64,000 bases of DNA from NCBI GenBank assembly GCA_029931535.1, contig JAQPZY010001549.1, forward strand, positions 3,847,501 through 3,911,500, read 5' to 3'. A program made the position numbers and the translations under genes. This DNA is from Margaritifera margaritifera (lineage: Eukaryota > Mollusca > Bivalvia > Unionida > Margaritiferidae). Under the pieces are notes generated by a model. The model ran no database searches. It was given only the letters and a program-made list of their open reading frames with translations, and had not been told where the DNA came from. Positions 10,582 through 20,477 of this stretch are shown one piece after another; position 1 is the first letter of the stretch, and each line of letters starts with the position of its first letter.

Positions 10582-11052
10582 TTATCTCATGACTCCTCCT
10601 AAAAGAGGTCCAGCAATCGATCCTAACAAAGGAGCCGCTATTTTTAACAACGGTCCTATCAGCACGGGTAGAAATCCTCCTCGTTGCACCAGCATTGTTT
10701 TCGTTTGACTGAGAGGTATTTTCTTTTTGACCATTTGGCGAATAACGTTCCGATGTTTGCCTAATTTTTGTTTGTGTATCTTGGACAAAGGTACCGTTCC
10801 TTTCAACACATTCAAACAACATTCACACACGGTATCGATGATTTCTTTGGGGGCTGTTTGAATGAGTTGTTTTCGCATGGGAGGATTGGATTTAGTCAGG
10901 ACGGACAACACATCCCAATGTTTGGCGAGACGAGGTGGAAGTTCTTTTTTGGTGTTGCCTTTCTTGGGACGACAAAGGTGGTGGTGTGCACTTTTTGGGG
11001 CCATCTTTGGTGTCAGGAGCAAAATAGAACTGAGGTCCCTCTGATGCCACAC
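10582..11052 (-). CDS. Basic protein with hydrophobic Gly-rich tail (virion-like)
   Basis: A 156-residue ORF. The first half contains a helical block with KEIIDTVCECCLNVLKG. A Lys/Arg-rich linker (LGKHRNVIRQMVKKK) follows, and then the tail QRGGFLPVLIGPLLKIAAPL and GSIAGPLLGG. This combination is widespread in Polinton-like elements. Its hydrophobic C-terminus resembles membrane-active minor virion proteins, but the role is inferred. A likely Met lies at the conserved MAPKSAHHH (about 11004). A paralogue with the same architecture lies at 11,430-11,990. The ORF is intact here, unusual for this element. Confidence 0.7.
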   Translation of the reverse strand: MWHQRDLSSILLLTPKMAPKSAHHHLCRPKKGNTKKELPPRLAKHWDVLSVLTKSNPPMRKQLIQTAPKEIIDTVCECCLNVLKGTVPLSKIHKQKLGKHRNVIRQMVKKKIPLSQTKTMLVQRGGFLPVLIGPLLKIAAPLLGSIAGPLLGGVMR

Positions 11053-11058
11053 TTCTTT

Positions 11059-11418
11059 TTATACTGGAACTCGTCTCCACTGATGGTCACCACGACGTAT
11101 CAACTTTATGACAGGCATCACTCGACAATGAGGTGTTTTAAGTGGACTAAATCGTGTCAGTTCTTGTGTGGATAAATCCAGTAAACTTTGTAATACACCT
11201 CTTCTGTCTTGGACTTTGGTTTTAGGTGAGGCCACTTTACTAGCGGCAGCCGCTGTGGCCAGAGCAGCCGAAGTAGATGCCCCCGGTGAAGTGACTTTCG
11301 AAATGGGTTTCCATTTTTGCATCAAATTAGGAAACACGGGTCTTAAATCAGGTTTGGCATGCATCATCACGAAGGGCGAAGAAGAAGAAGAAGTGGTCGG
11401 AAAAAGAGACACCGTCAC
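11059..11418 (-). CDS. Ser/Ala-rich protein, unknown function
   Basis: A 119-residue ORF with a low-complexity Ser stretch and an Ala run (ALATAAAASK). A compact block, RRGVLQSLLDLSTQELTRFS, then a basic C-terminus follow. The block DRRGVLQS and the SPLKTP motif are conserved in Polinton 2 (35,485-35,850), so it is coding. The peptide VLQSLLDLS with the same codons also occurs at 5541-5568 in the CxxC ORF. No family recognised. Confidence 0.6.
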   Translation of the reverse strand: MTVSLFPTTSSSSSPFVMMHAKPDLRPVFPNLMQKWKPISKVTSPGASTSAALATAAAASKVASPKTKVQDRRGVLQSLLDLSTQELTRFSPLKTPHCRVMPVIKLIRRGDHQWRRVPV

Positions 11419-11419
11419 G

Positions 11420-11990
11420 TCAGCGCACTGCGTGGCTTTCGGGAGTACGTGCGCGTCCTAACAGCAATACTTCTCTTTCTGGCAGCAGATGTTGTTGGTT
11501 TTTTCTTGGAAGGGCTTTTCTTCTTAGGGCTTTTCTTCTTGGGGTTTTTCTTTTTCTTGTGTGTGGTGGTATGTTGTTTTGGGTGTCTTTGAGGGGATTT
11601 GGTAATTTTTTCTTCTTCTTGGTTTTGGCTTGGGCATTAGGATCCCATTTCAAAAGTGAACGAATAATGACACCTCCTAAAGAACCGCTACCATCAGGTG
11701 TCAAAATGATTTGCTTTGTAGTGTGTGGATCGATTCTTGGATCTGCCAGTTGTGACAACGCACTTTTATGTTTTTCAAAAAAGCGTTGAGTTTGATGTGA
11801 ATGATGCCTTGAAGTAATTGACGTGCTGTCAAAGTCAACCATCGTAAAACTTCTTTGATACTAGCTTCTAACAAATGGGCACGGACTTGTGCATTTGTTT
11901 CGCGACTGATGCCATACAGGGCACGAATCAATTTGGTACGAGGATGAGATTGAAAAGGAAGTCATCTTGTAGACTGTGGGACAGAAATGA
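11420..11990 (-). pseudogene. Second basic/hydrophobic virion-like protein, frameshifted
   Basis: The upstream frame (to 11931) has a helical block, EVLRWLTLTARQLLQGIIHI. The downstream frame (11842-11420) has KKHKSALSQLADPRID, then a Gly-rich hydrophobic segment (GSGSLGGVIIRSLL) and a long Lys/Arg-rich tail. The order helical block, basic linker, Gly-rich hydrophobic stretch repeats that of 10,582-11,052, so the two look like paralogues. The frames join near 11,770-11,800. A decayed homologue lies at 35,851-36,390. Confidence 0.6.
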
Positions 11991-12101
11991 CGTGGTAGAT
12001 GTTTTATAGGTTTTTTTTCTTTCAGAGAGTTGCCGAAGGGGACGTGTAAATGACAGGACCTCCTTCTTGACACCAATGGTGAAACAATTGTGTACAAAAT
12101 C
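11991..12101 (-). other. Coding-like remnant between ATPase and basic protein
   Basis: One minus-strand frame reads a short Trp/Cys-containing segment (HHWCQEGGPVIYTSP) directly after the ATPase stop. It could be the ATPase C-terminus after a frameshift or the start of the next gene. It cannot be assigned. Confidence 0.3.
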
Positions 12102-12755
12102 TCAAATAATCGGAGTGGTGGGTTTTAAATCGATGGGTAAATACGCATGAGGTATTTGAGTGGGATAGTCGTACGCATAATTCAGCCCAGGAGTTCCTAT
12201 CTGTTTGGCTAACACTTGCTCTTGAGATTTGTCTCTGGGGCTTTTAAAGAACACCACATAATGGGCATTGATACTGATGGTACGATGGGCTTTACTTTGT
12301 TGAAATATATTTTGAGTTATGTAAATGATACTGGCATTCCGATGATGTCCTTTTCGTGTAAACCAAAGTTTAATTTCTTCTTTGTCTTCTCCTAACATGT
12401 CATCGAAGATGACCAAATGTGTTTGACTCAAGTTAGACACGATCCCATCGTCTTCTCAAGGAATGCCTTCGACAAACAAAATGGATTCTCCTTGACTTTC
12501 TTGAAGTAAGGTGTAAGACGATTGCCACTCTTTGTAACACCACACGATACGTTGAGGGGGACGATAACACAAATGAGATTTGTGCTCGATCAAACGTTTG
12601 ACAGATTCGGTTTTGTCTGAACCACTGGGTCCAGCAATCAATATGTTAAAAGGCTGGCGCAGATTCAAAGCTTCCCAACTTTGAAGATTTTACTTTTCGT
12701 CAATCACTTTGACAACAGAAGAGGAGGAAGACGAGAAAGAGGAGGATGCAGCCAT
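12102..12755 (-). pseudogene. ATP: FtsK/HerA-type genome packaging ATPase, broken
   Basis: Start at 12755 (Ser-rich N-terminus, then an in-frame TAA near 12690). It continues with LRQPFNILIAGPSGSDKT, the Walker A region at 12,609-12,632, and after a frameshift near 12,450 with HLVIFDDM, Walker B at about 12,395-12,413. The C-terminal part contains the RKGHHRNASIIYITQN block of the family. In intact relatives this ATPase pumps the genome into the capsid. Walker A has Asp where the last Gly before Lys is expected (GPSGSDKT). Stop, frameshift and P-loop change together mean loss of function. The Polinton 2 homologue has a different P-loop change. Confidence 0.9.
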
Positions 12756-12970
12756 GACTGAGGTATGGAGAATTTTGAGAGGAACATGAAATGCACAAGA
12801 CATTTTATACATTTCATACACGTTTAATGTTTCAAACAAACAACAACAACAAAAAAACAACATATTTACATGTCCAGAATTAAAACACAAAAAACCCAAC
12901 ACATAAAGCAAACATGTCACTTTTGACTTTGGTCCTAAGTTCACTTGTTTTTTTTGTGTGTCTTGGATGA
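12756..12970. other. Spacer upstream of ATPase
   Basis: A+T-rich, poorly coding DNA containing a CAA/CAAC-rich tract. It probably includes the ATPase leader. Confidence 0.4.
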
Positions 12971-13686
12971 TTAGTGACACGCAATGTCTTTGGTATAGTG
13001 TGTCACTTCTTGTAGCCAAGCATCGAAACCAAAACTTTTCCAGTCACGTACATCTTTCCAATTGTTAAGTTGTTGGTGTAACCAACTAGCGATACACACT
13101 TCTTGGTAAGTATGAAGTGTAGATAAAGTTTGACAAATGTCTTCTTCACACGGAGGTACAGAACTTGTTTCATCACGACTCTCAACACTTTGAGCACAAT
13201 TTGTCTTTCGTGCACCGATAAAGTGTGAATGGTCATGTCTTTGTTGCATGTACTGTTCATCAAAAATAATCCACAACGAATTTCCTGGGAAACGAAATCC
13301 AAGAAAAGTAGTTAGTAACACCACATAGCGTCTAAAATTCAATGGAAATAGTTCGTGTATCAGTCGTTTGTAATCCTCTAAGGTCTGAACACTATCATTG
13401 ACTTCCTTCCACAGAATTCGTTCCAAGACTGAAGACAGCAGTCCTAGCATGGTCCGCTTTTATATCCAGGTTCACAAGGTTTGTATCTTTGGTGATAGTC
13501 TACCCCAAGGCATCTGTGATAATTTCTCCCAAGAATCAGTCTTCTTATACTGGGGAAATAACAATAGTTTAAAAATCGAGCAATGACTTTGAGTTTGCGT
13601 TTCACTTGTATCATGACAAACTCTCTGTAAATGCGTTCTCGCTGCTCCAAAGGCAGATTCTGAATGTGCTCATCTAAACTAGTCAT
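12971..13686 (-). CDS. F-box-like accessory protein, tandem copy 2
   Basis: Two overlapping ORFs. The head (13686-13444) starts MTSLDEHIQNLPLEQRERIY and continues EFVMIQVKRKL. The tail (13450-12971) has ILWKEV, LEDYKRLI, FPGNSLWIIFD and a long Trp-containing C-terminus. The head looks like a short F-box-like helix pair (LPxxxRERIY), which is a tentative similarity. Head and tail are both paralogous to the adjacent copy 1, so together they form one duplicated module. The Met of this copy overlaps the stop of copy 1 by 8 bases. Function unknown; as cargo between ATPase and BIR genes it may act on host ubiquitin pathways (speculative). Confidence 0.55.
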
Positions 13687-14156
13687 TCATAGGCACGTCT
13701 TTCTTTTTGATGAAATAGTCACACAAATGCCAAATGGAATCTGGTGGTAAAGGATATCCAAGACATTCAGTGATTACCTTTCTACACCTTAGACAGCATG
13801 AAGGCGTTTCGTCTTGAGGTGACACTTCCTTTACAAGTTTTTTGTATTCTTCTAAGTTTGTAACGTTTTCTTGAACTTCATTCCATCGAATTCTGTGTAA
13901 CAGTGTCACATTGTAGGTTGTGCCATCCAAACTCTTAAAGGTGTCATCTGGTCCTTCATGAATGTATCACCATTTGATTACTTTTAAACTAATCAGTACT
14001 TTTATAGCATTCAGATACCAATGGTTAAAATGTCTATGTCGTAAAGGATGCAATTGTTCTTTGCGTTTCACTTGTATCTGGACCAACTCTTCGTAAATGC
14101 GTTCTCGCAGCTACGGAGGGCAAACAATGAATGTACTCTTCTGAAGTATCCGACAT
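13679..14156 (-). pseudogene. F-box-like accessory protein, tandem copy 1
   Basis: Start ATG at 14156, one base after the BIR-gene stop (14158-14160). The head reads MSDTSEEYIHCLP, then after a frameshift near 14,105 RERIYEELVQIQVKRK, and stops near 13968. The tail ORF (13930-13679) has IRWNEV, LEEYKKLVKEV, CCLRCRKV and LPPDSIWHLCDY, matching the tail of copy 2 block by block. Polinton 2 keeps a single degraded counterpart (37,090-37,815), so the duplication is specific to this lineage. No family assigned with confidence. Confidence 0.55.
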
Positions 14157-14157
14157 A

Positions 14158-14713
14158 TTACTTTTTTGGACTGACCAAAGGCAGGAACTGACAGTGCGGA
14201 GACCATCTGGCATGTTCCAAGTAAGCTGAGTCTTTATACTCCCATTCTTGAAGTGTCACACTGCAGCTGAAACACTTGACTTTATCGCCTTCTCCCAAGT
14301 CGAAAAATCAAGCTCTGGCTAAAGCTTCGGGAGTAGGTCCTTCCAGATATTTAGGCCACTTATCTTTGAACGTCTGGAATCAACTTTCAAAGTCACAACA
14401 GCCAGGCACAGCCACAGGCAAACTTGAATTCTTTGCCCATGTATGGATGGCATCCGCAGGTAGGTAAACGCTTAGCATCACAGGTAGGTAAACGCTTAGC
14501 ATAACATTGACCAGTAAAGAAGAAAGAGCGTCGTGCTGCATCGCTTTCGCTAGTGAGACGGTAAGGCACACGAACGGCATCGCTTTCGAATGCCCGAGAG
14601 GAGCGGTAAGGTCGTGCTGCATCGCTAATGTGAAAGAGTGCAGCATCCGTCTTATCGAACATGGAGTCCATAGTAGATCCCTCACTCGCTGAATGTGTGG
14701 AATTAGTATTCAT
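14158..14713 (-). pseudogene. BIR-domain (IAP-like) gene carried by Polinton
   Basis: Start ATG at 14713, 26 bases after the polymerase stop. A roughly 106-residue N-terminal region contains short internal duplications (24-bp repeat at about 14,459-14,505; a GTGCTGCATCGCT block repeated at about 14,530-14,630). A BIR zinc domain follows: TFKDKWP, GEGDKVKCFSC (C-x2-C at about 14,260-14,275), LQEWEYKD, EHARW (His at about 14,213) and PHCQFL (final Cys at about 14,192). All four zinc ligands (C, C, H, C) and the conserved WExxD are present. Two in-frame TGA codons lie at positions where the family has Arg and Gly, and a frame join lies near 14,390. No RING is visible. BIR proteins of the IAP class inhibit caspases or signal in immunity; here that role is inferred. 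The Polinton 2 homologue is at 37,925-38,381. Confidence 0.85.
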
Positions 14714-14738
14714 CTTCTTGCTCCGTCAGCGTCTGTAG

Positions 14739-17700
14739 TCACAATGAATTGTTGGTCTTGGAAGTTGTCCCTTTTTTATACTGAAGCTCAGCGTGTCCGT
14801 TAGGTAAAGTGTTGTGGTTTGGAAGTCGCACTTGTTTCTGGTAGACAATTTGATAGACTTTTTCTAAAGGGCGACTGACGATATGGTGGTTCGGCAAACG
14901 CACAATTTGGTGGGGTTCTAAAGTTTTCACTCGAAAGTCTTGAGCTTGTCCAGACTGTAAAGCATTTTTCAAGACCTCAAAGTTCACACTTGGCTGATTC
15001 GAAAATTCAGGGTCAATCCTTTGACTTTGCATTTGGTATGGAGTTGGCCTTGTTGGTCTAGGTATCGGTAACCGTAATTTTTAGGGCCACCCCTGGCAAA
15101 ACTTAGGATCGTCTCTTGGGGGTGCTCGTCCGTCCATGCCCCTAAACGATCTCCTTCGATGGTGGGATGTTGGCTACCAGGGCGATGGATGTAGATACAA
15201 CTGTCGCTGTCCAAGTACATCACTCGATCTCCCAACACTTCTAAAGCCTCGTCGTACAATTTCAAGCGAGCATTAGCTGGCACGTAGGCTGCAATGACGA
15301 CATTGCTAAAGTCTTCGGAGTGAACAAACCTGGGCTCTTCTTCGTAATTCACCAAGATCAAATTTTCACGGATGATTTCCACGTGTTACATCAGTTTTCC
15401 CTTGTCGTCACCAGTTGAAAGTAGCGACTGGGATGTGTCAAGTATTCCATCTTGTGCAAGATCGGACGTTGTGCCAATAATCGCCACAAACAAGCAATTC
15501 AACATGACTTTGGCAAACGATCTTCTTCCTTCGTTCTTTTCTACGTCTTCCAAAGTGATGCCTTCTACAGAATGGTACTGTTCTTTGAATTGAACTTGGT
15601 CTTCTGGCGTCTGACACCAAGATGGATAGCCACTGGCTTCTTGTTTCAGTTTGAGAAATTCATTGACGTAGCTTGAGAAAATGCCTGGATTCGAGGCGTC
15701 GTCCTTTTGGTATTGTTGGGTGGTAGGAAAGTGCCAAATTTCGTATTCTTTCAACAAGTTATATCCCCGATCTAGAGCCCGAAACAATTCGACGCTGACC
15801 CACGTTCCTGTCAAAGCGCGCTCTTCCTCCGTGTGGTAGAAAGGTGATCTTGATTACATGTTTCAGCACACGTACGGCATAAAGGAAACATCAGTTTTCC
15901 TTGGCAATGATTGGGTAAGACCGGATGGTACAAGTTTGTCGGGGGTAAGACTTTACATTTGATCAATCCTTCGTATGGACGAATGTGTTCCACGTCGATG
16001 TGCTCTGTTAGGATTTCAAGGTGTCCAGTAGGGAATCGCTTATATTTGCACACCCAAGGATACAACGAAGACACGTCGATGTATTTGATTTCTTCTCCTC
16101 GCGATTCGTCTACGTCGTACAGCAAGCGTGTGGTTCGACCTCCAAACAAACTGTGGCGTGGGTCCAAAGGTTCGATGTCTACCATATCGTAACTTTCGGC
16201 AATGCGTCTAAATTCTGGATCGGTTTTGAAACGTCGATCGTACTCGTGCTCCCACATTTCTACCACTTGGTATCCTTGACTTTCTAACTTCAGGCTGCGC
16301 TGGTATGTGTATTCCTATAACTCTTCCATGATGAACTCTGAAAAAGGATTTTTCAGGTTTCGTTGTGGAAAACAGGTAGGGCACCCGTTAAACAAGCATC
16401 CCAGAAATTTGTACACCGTCTGAGGGTTTTCTAAATCTCATCCATCCACAGAAAAACTTCAATTTTTTTCTCCCCCGTTTCTCGCATGTTGTATCCATTT
16501 GTCTTCCTTTTCACACAAGTAATGCAACCAACGCAGAGCTTTGGCAGAGTATTGACGGCTGACCGAGAAATAAGTGTTAGAGGCTATGATGCCTAGTTGG
16601 TTCTCGGGCATGAACTTTTTTTCTGTATACTAATCCACACGCTTTGGCTAGGGTACACGCTTCCTTCACAGGATCGACTTCTCCGTGATCTAGAAATAAT
16701 TGTCGAAACTTTCCACAGCAACGGCGTAAAATGTCCACATCGGATAGACAATACTTCAGTATTTCTTCTTGAAAGTCAAACGGGTCTGAAGCGTTAGCGT
16801 GGTACAAAGAGTTGAAGGCTTCTCGGTGTTCGTTGTGCATCCCATCGGGGTCGTAATAGTGAACGTCAGGCAAATGCAGAAGCAGTACGTGTTGATTGGC
16901 TTAGATATTGAAAAAGTTGGGAAAATACCCTTTGGCCATTTCTGTCATTCCAAATGTTTTAGGCATTCGACTCAAAGGCATGGTCAAATAACTCATGGAA
17001 TCTTTGAATTGTACTTCCATTTCTGTCATTCCAAATGTTTTAGGCATTCGACTCAAAGGCATGGTCAAATAACTCATGGAATCTTTGAATTGTACTTCCA
17101 CCACTTTCATGTAGATGAGCTTGGCTCCGTTCATGGTGACCGTGAGGCATTCGGTGCCTTGTTCTGAATAATATTTCAACAGAAACTGTCCATCGTATCC
17201 CAATATATTGTGAGCCATGACGGTAGCATATCGATGACAGTCCGCGTAACTTTGAATGTCTTCCAAGTGTCGTCGATAGGACCTAAAATCCATTGGGCAA
17301 AATCGGCAAGAGTGTTGGGGCCAAGAAAGATTTTTTCACGTCCTTGTGGAATCTTACTACAATGGGGACAATGAAAAAAGACAGGTTCTTGTATGCACTT
17401 CTCACAAGTTCGATGAGCAACGCAGAAATTAGGAATGTGAATACCCATCTCTTGCATACATTCAAAGTCAAAAAAGATAAAAATCCACATCTGTCTTGTT
17501 TTTCTGTTGCTGATCACCCTTTAATTCTTTCTCCAGTTCGTTATCATATTTTTGAATGTGACATTGATGTTTAAAGTCTAAGATTTGGTCACAAATACGA
17601 CATCTTTTCTTTCCGGGTTAAACGTGTGCCTTGGGGTCGTTGGTTCGAATCAGCTGTCCACACTTGGAGCACAATCTCAATAAGTCACAAGCACTTTTCT

Positions 17701-18990
17701 GCTGGTGAACTTGTGTCATGAGATGTTGTTCGTAACAAGAGGGACTGACAAAGGTTCGTTGACACGTCGAGCAATGCATGTGTTCTTCAGGAATGCATAG
17801 TGTGGAAACTAAACAGATCCGACATCTCTCTCCGCAATGAATGCGTTGGTCCTGACTACAAAATCCTTGGTCACATTTCTCGCAATAATATCCGTATCCA
17901 AGAAATCCTGTGATACTAGTGATGGCATCGAAATGTTCTTGATGATGATACACGTGAATGTATTTTCTCTCGGGGAAATTGGGTCCTCGAAACACCAGAG
18001 CTCTGCGAACCTCTTGAGGGTGTACTTTCAACGTAAACAGAGAAGCCAAGTCGTCTTGAAGTTGTTGCATTTCAGAAATGCCACACACGGTCTCTTTCGA
18101 TATGCTTGCTTGTTGTAACAGGAGTTCTGCTTCTTTTCGTTTTTTGGCTCTGTCCGATTGTCGAATGCTCTCCCATGCTCTTTTCCATTCTGCGGTCTCG
18201 TTCTTGTCGGCATACGTTCGCCCCACGACGATGGCACGAGCAAAGCACATCTGGTCTTGGGAATTGTTAATTTGGACGATACTGCGTTTGGTACTGCTGT
18301 CGTCCAGCAGTAATACTTTACGTGGTCCGCTACCTCTAGGAGGTGAAACGTGGGTAAAGTGTGACTTTTCCATCAGTGATAGTAAACTCGTCATTGGATT
18401 GTTGAATGTGTTCAATTTTGTCCATGACTTTAGACGGTGTTAATTCTGCCGGCGTACTAAACTCGATCCAGACAGGCGACTTCAAATTATCGTGATGAAT
18501 GGAAAGTCTCAACCGATCGTCCTCTTTCGCTTGGCATTGTCGTTTCAATGTCTGTAACAAAGAATCCCACAAATCGGTAATGAGACCTGCAGCTTTCTCA
18601 GAGGGTTCTTCAGACTTAAACTCTTTAAAGTTGGCTGTGTAGGTGTAAGCCGTGGTTCTAAATTTTCTGGATGACACTTTTTGCATCTCTCTAATGTGAT
18701 AGTAATTTTCTGGAGATACGGAACGACTTTCTTTTTTAGGGATTTTAAACTCTCTTGGTCTTGTGGAAGTGGAAGGTGTGGCTTCAGGCTCACTCATGTC
18801 CTCTTCGAAATCGCCGGCATGGACTTTGGCTAGCAATTCAGATAACGGTGTTTGAGGCGGTACTGAAAGTCGTCGTCGTGGCCTCTTAGATTCTTCTTCT
18901 GGTTTCTCACTGAAATTGCGTGATCGTTTATCTTGATGTCCAACTTTAATCTGATTGAGTTTTACACAGGCTCTCTCCCTATATATATAG
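14739..18990 (-). pseudogene. POLB: Polinton DNA polymerase B, frameshifted
   Basis: A chain of minus-strand frames totalling about 1,370-1,400 codons, the size of Polinton polymerases. Order: basic/Ser-rich N-terminus with SSRKF (18,336-18,900); Cys/His-rich fingers (CxxC clusters, about 17,640-17,880); Exo I FFDFE (17,461-17,475); Exo II AHNILGYD (17,192-17,215); a HxGCPxC-like GCPTCFPQRN segment (about 16,360-16,400); EMWEHEYDR; motif A DVSSLYP (16,057-16,077); motif B RRSFAKVMLN (15,498-15,530); motif C YLDSDS (15,199-15,216), normally DTDS. Both motif C Asp residues remain. Frameshifts or stops occur near 17,600, 17,290, 16,590, 16,310, 15,810 and 15,480. An exact 81-bp in-frame duplication lies in the exonuclease region. 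Upstream of 18,836 the frame stays open but has no ATG. Confidence 0.93.
16937..17098 (-). repeat. 81-bp exact tandem duplication inside polymerase
   Basis: The segment from CATTTCTGTCATTCCAAATG (16,937) recurs at 17,018 without visible mismatch. It adds 27 residues in frame (ends FKDSMSYLTMPLSRMPKTFG twice). Exact identity suggests that it is recent compared with the diverged TIRs. Confidence 0.95.
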
Positions 18991-19044
18991 AGAGCTTCTT
19001 ACCCTCAGAGTAAATATTTGTTATTCAACTTTCAAACTGTCAAG
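18975..19044 (+). promoter_or_regulatory. Probable divergent promoter between POLB and zinc-knuckle gene
   Basis: A TATATATATA block (18,981-18,990) lies about 55 bases before the ATG at 19,045. It is near-symmetrical, so it could also serve the polymerase on the other strand. The location is the only strand switch in the element. Promoter function is inferred. Confidence 0.5.
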
Positions 19045-19482
19045 ATGGAAGAGTCAAGACAGGTCGCCTTTCTGGTCAGAGATTTACAGAGAGTCATTCC
19101 AAAATATACCAGTAAGACTAAGGACTACTCCTCCTCCTCTCGAGATAAAAGTCAAGATACTTACTATATCTGCCAAGAGAAACGACATTGGGTTCCAGAA
19201 TGTCTACAATGTCAAAGTAAAGGAAAAGATAACAGATACAAAGGAAAAGATACCTGTTATCATTGTCAAGAAAAAGGACATTGGTCTTCAGAGTGTCCTA
19301 AGAAACAAGAGAACCAGGAGAAAAGGGAAGAGGCAGAGGGCTCTTAAGCACCAGAAGAAGAAGAGGAAGAAGAACCCATCCCCGTCGTCAAGAAATATAA
19401 GAAGTCAAGACGACTGGAAGACAGTGAAGAAGAAGAACCTATAATGCTTGTGAAGAAATTCAAAAAGAGAGGCAGACAGTGA
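19045..19482 (+). pseudogene. CCHC zinc-knuckle protein with acidic/basic tail
   Basis: ATG at 19,045 (MEESRQVAFLVRDLQ). A first knuckle has lost its first Cys (YYICQEKRHWVPEC, Tyr for Cys and Arg for Gly). A Lys/Asp linker and an intact CCHC knuckle follow (CYHCQEKGHWSSEC, C-x2-C-x4-H-x4-C). An in-frame TAA at 19,346-19,348 ends the ORF at 100 residues. Past it the same frame runs on as two repeats of a Glu run followed by a VKK-K-KK motif, to a TGA at 19,482. Zinc knuckles of this retroviral Gag/CNBP type bind single-stranded nucleic acid. It is the only plus-strand gene, not a usual Polinton core gene, and has no counterpart in Polinton 2. Confidence 0.8.
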
Positions 19483-19615
19483 AAGAAAAAAATGGACTTG
19501 AGTGATGTGTTGTGAAATGTTCATTGTGACTTTTAAAAAAGAGAATATACCAAAAAGGAAAAAAATAAGTGACTCTTGGTTTTGATTTTTTATAGTATGC
19601 ACGCACTCATACAAA
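19483..19615. other. Spacer before right TIR
   Basis: Short A+T-rich 3' region of the zinc-knuckle gene. No further feature. Confidence 0.4.
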
Positions 19616-20477
19616 ATCAAAAAAGTGGGTGCTGGATAGTAATAAAAAAGTGGATTTTGGGTAGTATATCAAAAAGTGAGTGTTGGATAGTATGCATGAT
19701 AGTATGATACCCTTTTCGTCTGATAGTAAGTGTGGGGTTTTTAGACACCAAGCAAGTCGTTTTGGATAGTGTGTGTGTGTGTGTGGGGGGGTGTTGGATA
19801 GTAGACGACGGGGTGTTGGTCACTACACTCGGTGTGTTGATGGTATGGTGTGGGCTGTTGGATAGTAGATGACGGGATATTGGTCACTACACACGGCGTG
19901 TTGATGATATAGTGTGGGGTGTTGGTCACTACACACTTCTGTCCTCATAAACACTTCTGTAATCATAAACACTTCTGTCCCCATAAACACTTCTGTCCCA
20001 TAAACACTTTTACCCTCATAAACACTTTTGAGGCTATAAACTAATTCCCATGTTAAACCTATAAAGAGAAATTTAACAGAGGATATCGCGTACGTACATA
20101 TAGTGGCGCATATTGAGGTCAACTCTAAGAATGTTACTATGTCACCGCAATTGAGGTCAGCCACTTCTAACAATGTTACCATTTTGAGGCGATAAACCTT
20201 CCCATGTTAATTTCCCGTATGGGTCTATAAACCTTCCAATGTTAATTTCCCGTATGGGTCCCAAGTGCCTCTCCATGTTAATTTCCCGTATGGGTCCCAA
20301 GTGCCTCTTTTGGGTTTCAGTTCCCTCATATAACTACTTTGAGGCTATAAACCTTTTTGACCCTATAAACACTTTTGACCCTATAAACACTTCTGACCCC
20401 CAAGTGCCTCTCCATGTTAATTTCCCGTATGACCCCCAACAGTCTCATTTGACCCCCAGTTCTCTCATATAACTACT
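19616..20477 (-). repeat. Right terminal inverted repeat of Polinton 1
   Basis: It pairs with 2802-4128. It ends ...CTCTCATATAACTACT before the target duplication. It has fewer 42-bp units than the left arm, a GT run at 19,769-19,783, and the internal copy of the terminus at 20,318-20,338. Confidence 0.93.

Larger units (their letters stand above)
2802..20477 (-). mobile_element. Polinton/Maverick 1 (17.7 kb, full-length, decayed)
   Basis: The element runs from AG (AGTAGTTATA) to CT (TATAACTACT) between perfect GACGCC duplications. It has long terminal inverted repeats and the diagnostic Polinton gene set: type B DNA polymerase, retroviral-type integrase with chromodomain, FtsK/HerA-like packaging ATPase, adenovirus-like cysteine protease, double-jelly-roll major capsid and penton-like minor capsid. 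All genes but one are on the minus strand. Polintons are self-synthesising DNA transposons related to virus-like polintoviruses and adintoviruses. Frameshifts, stops and lost catalytic residues in most core genes show that this copy is not autonomous. Extra cargo is a BIR gene, duplicated F-box-like genes and a zinc-knuckle gene. Confidence 0.97.

Noticed and set aside
2802..20477. Endogenous adenovirus, virophage or casposon
   Set aside because: Type B polymerase plus retroviral-type integrase with chromodomain, AG/CT termini and 6-bp duplication identify a Polinton. The adenovirus-like genes are shared ancestry.
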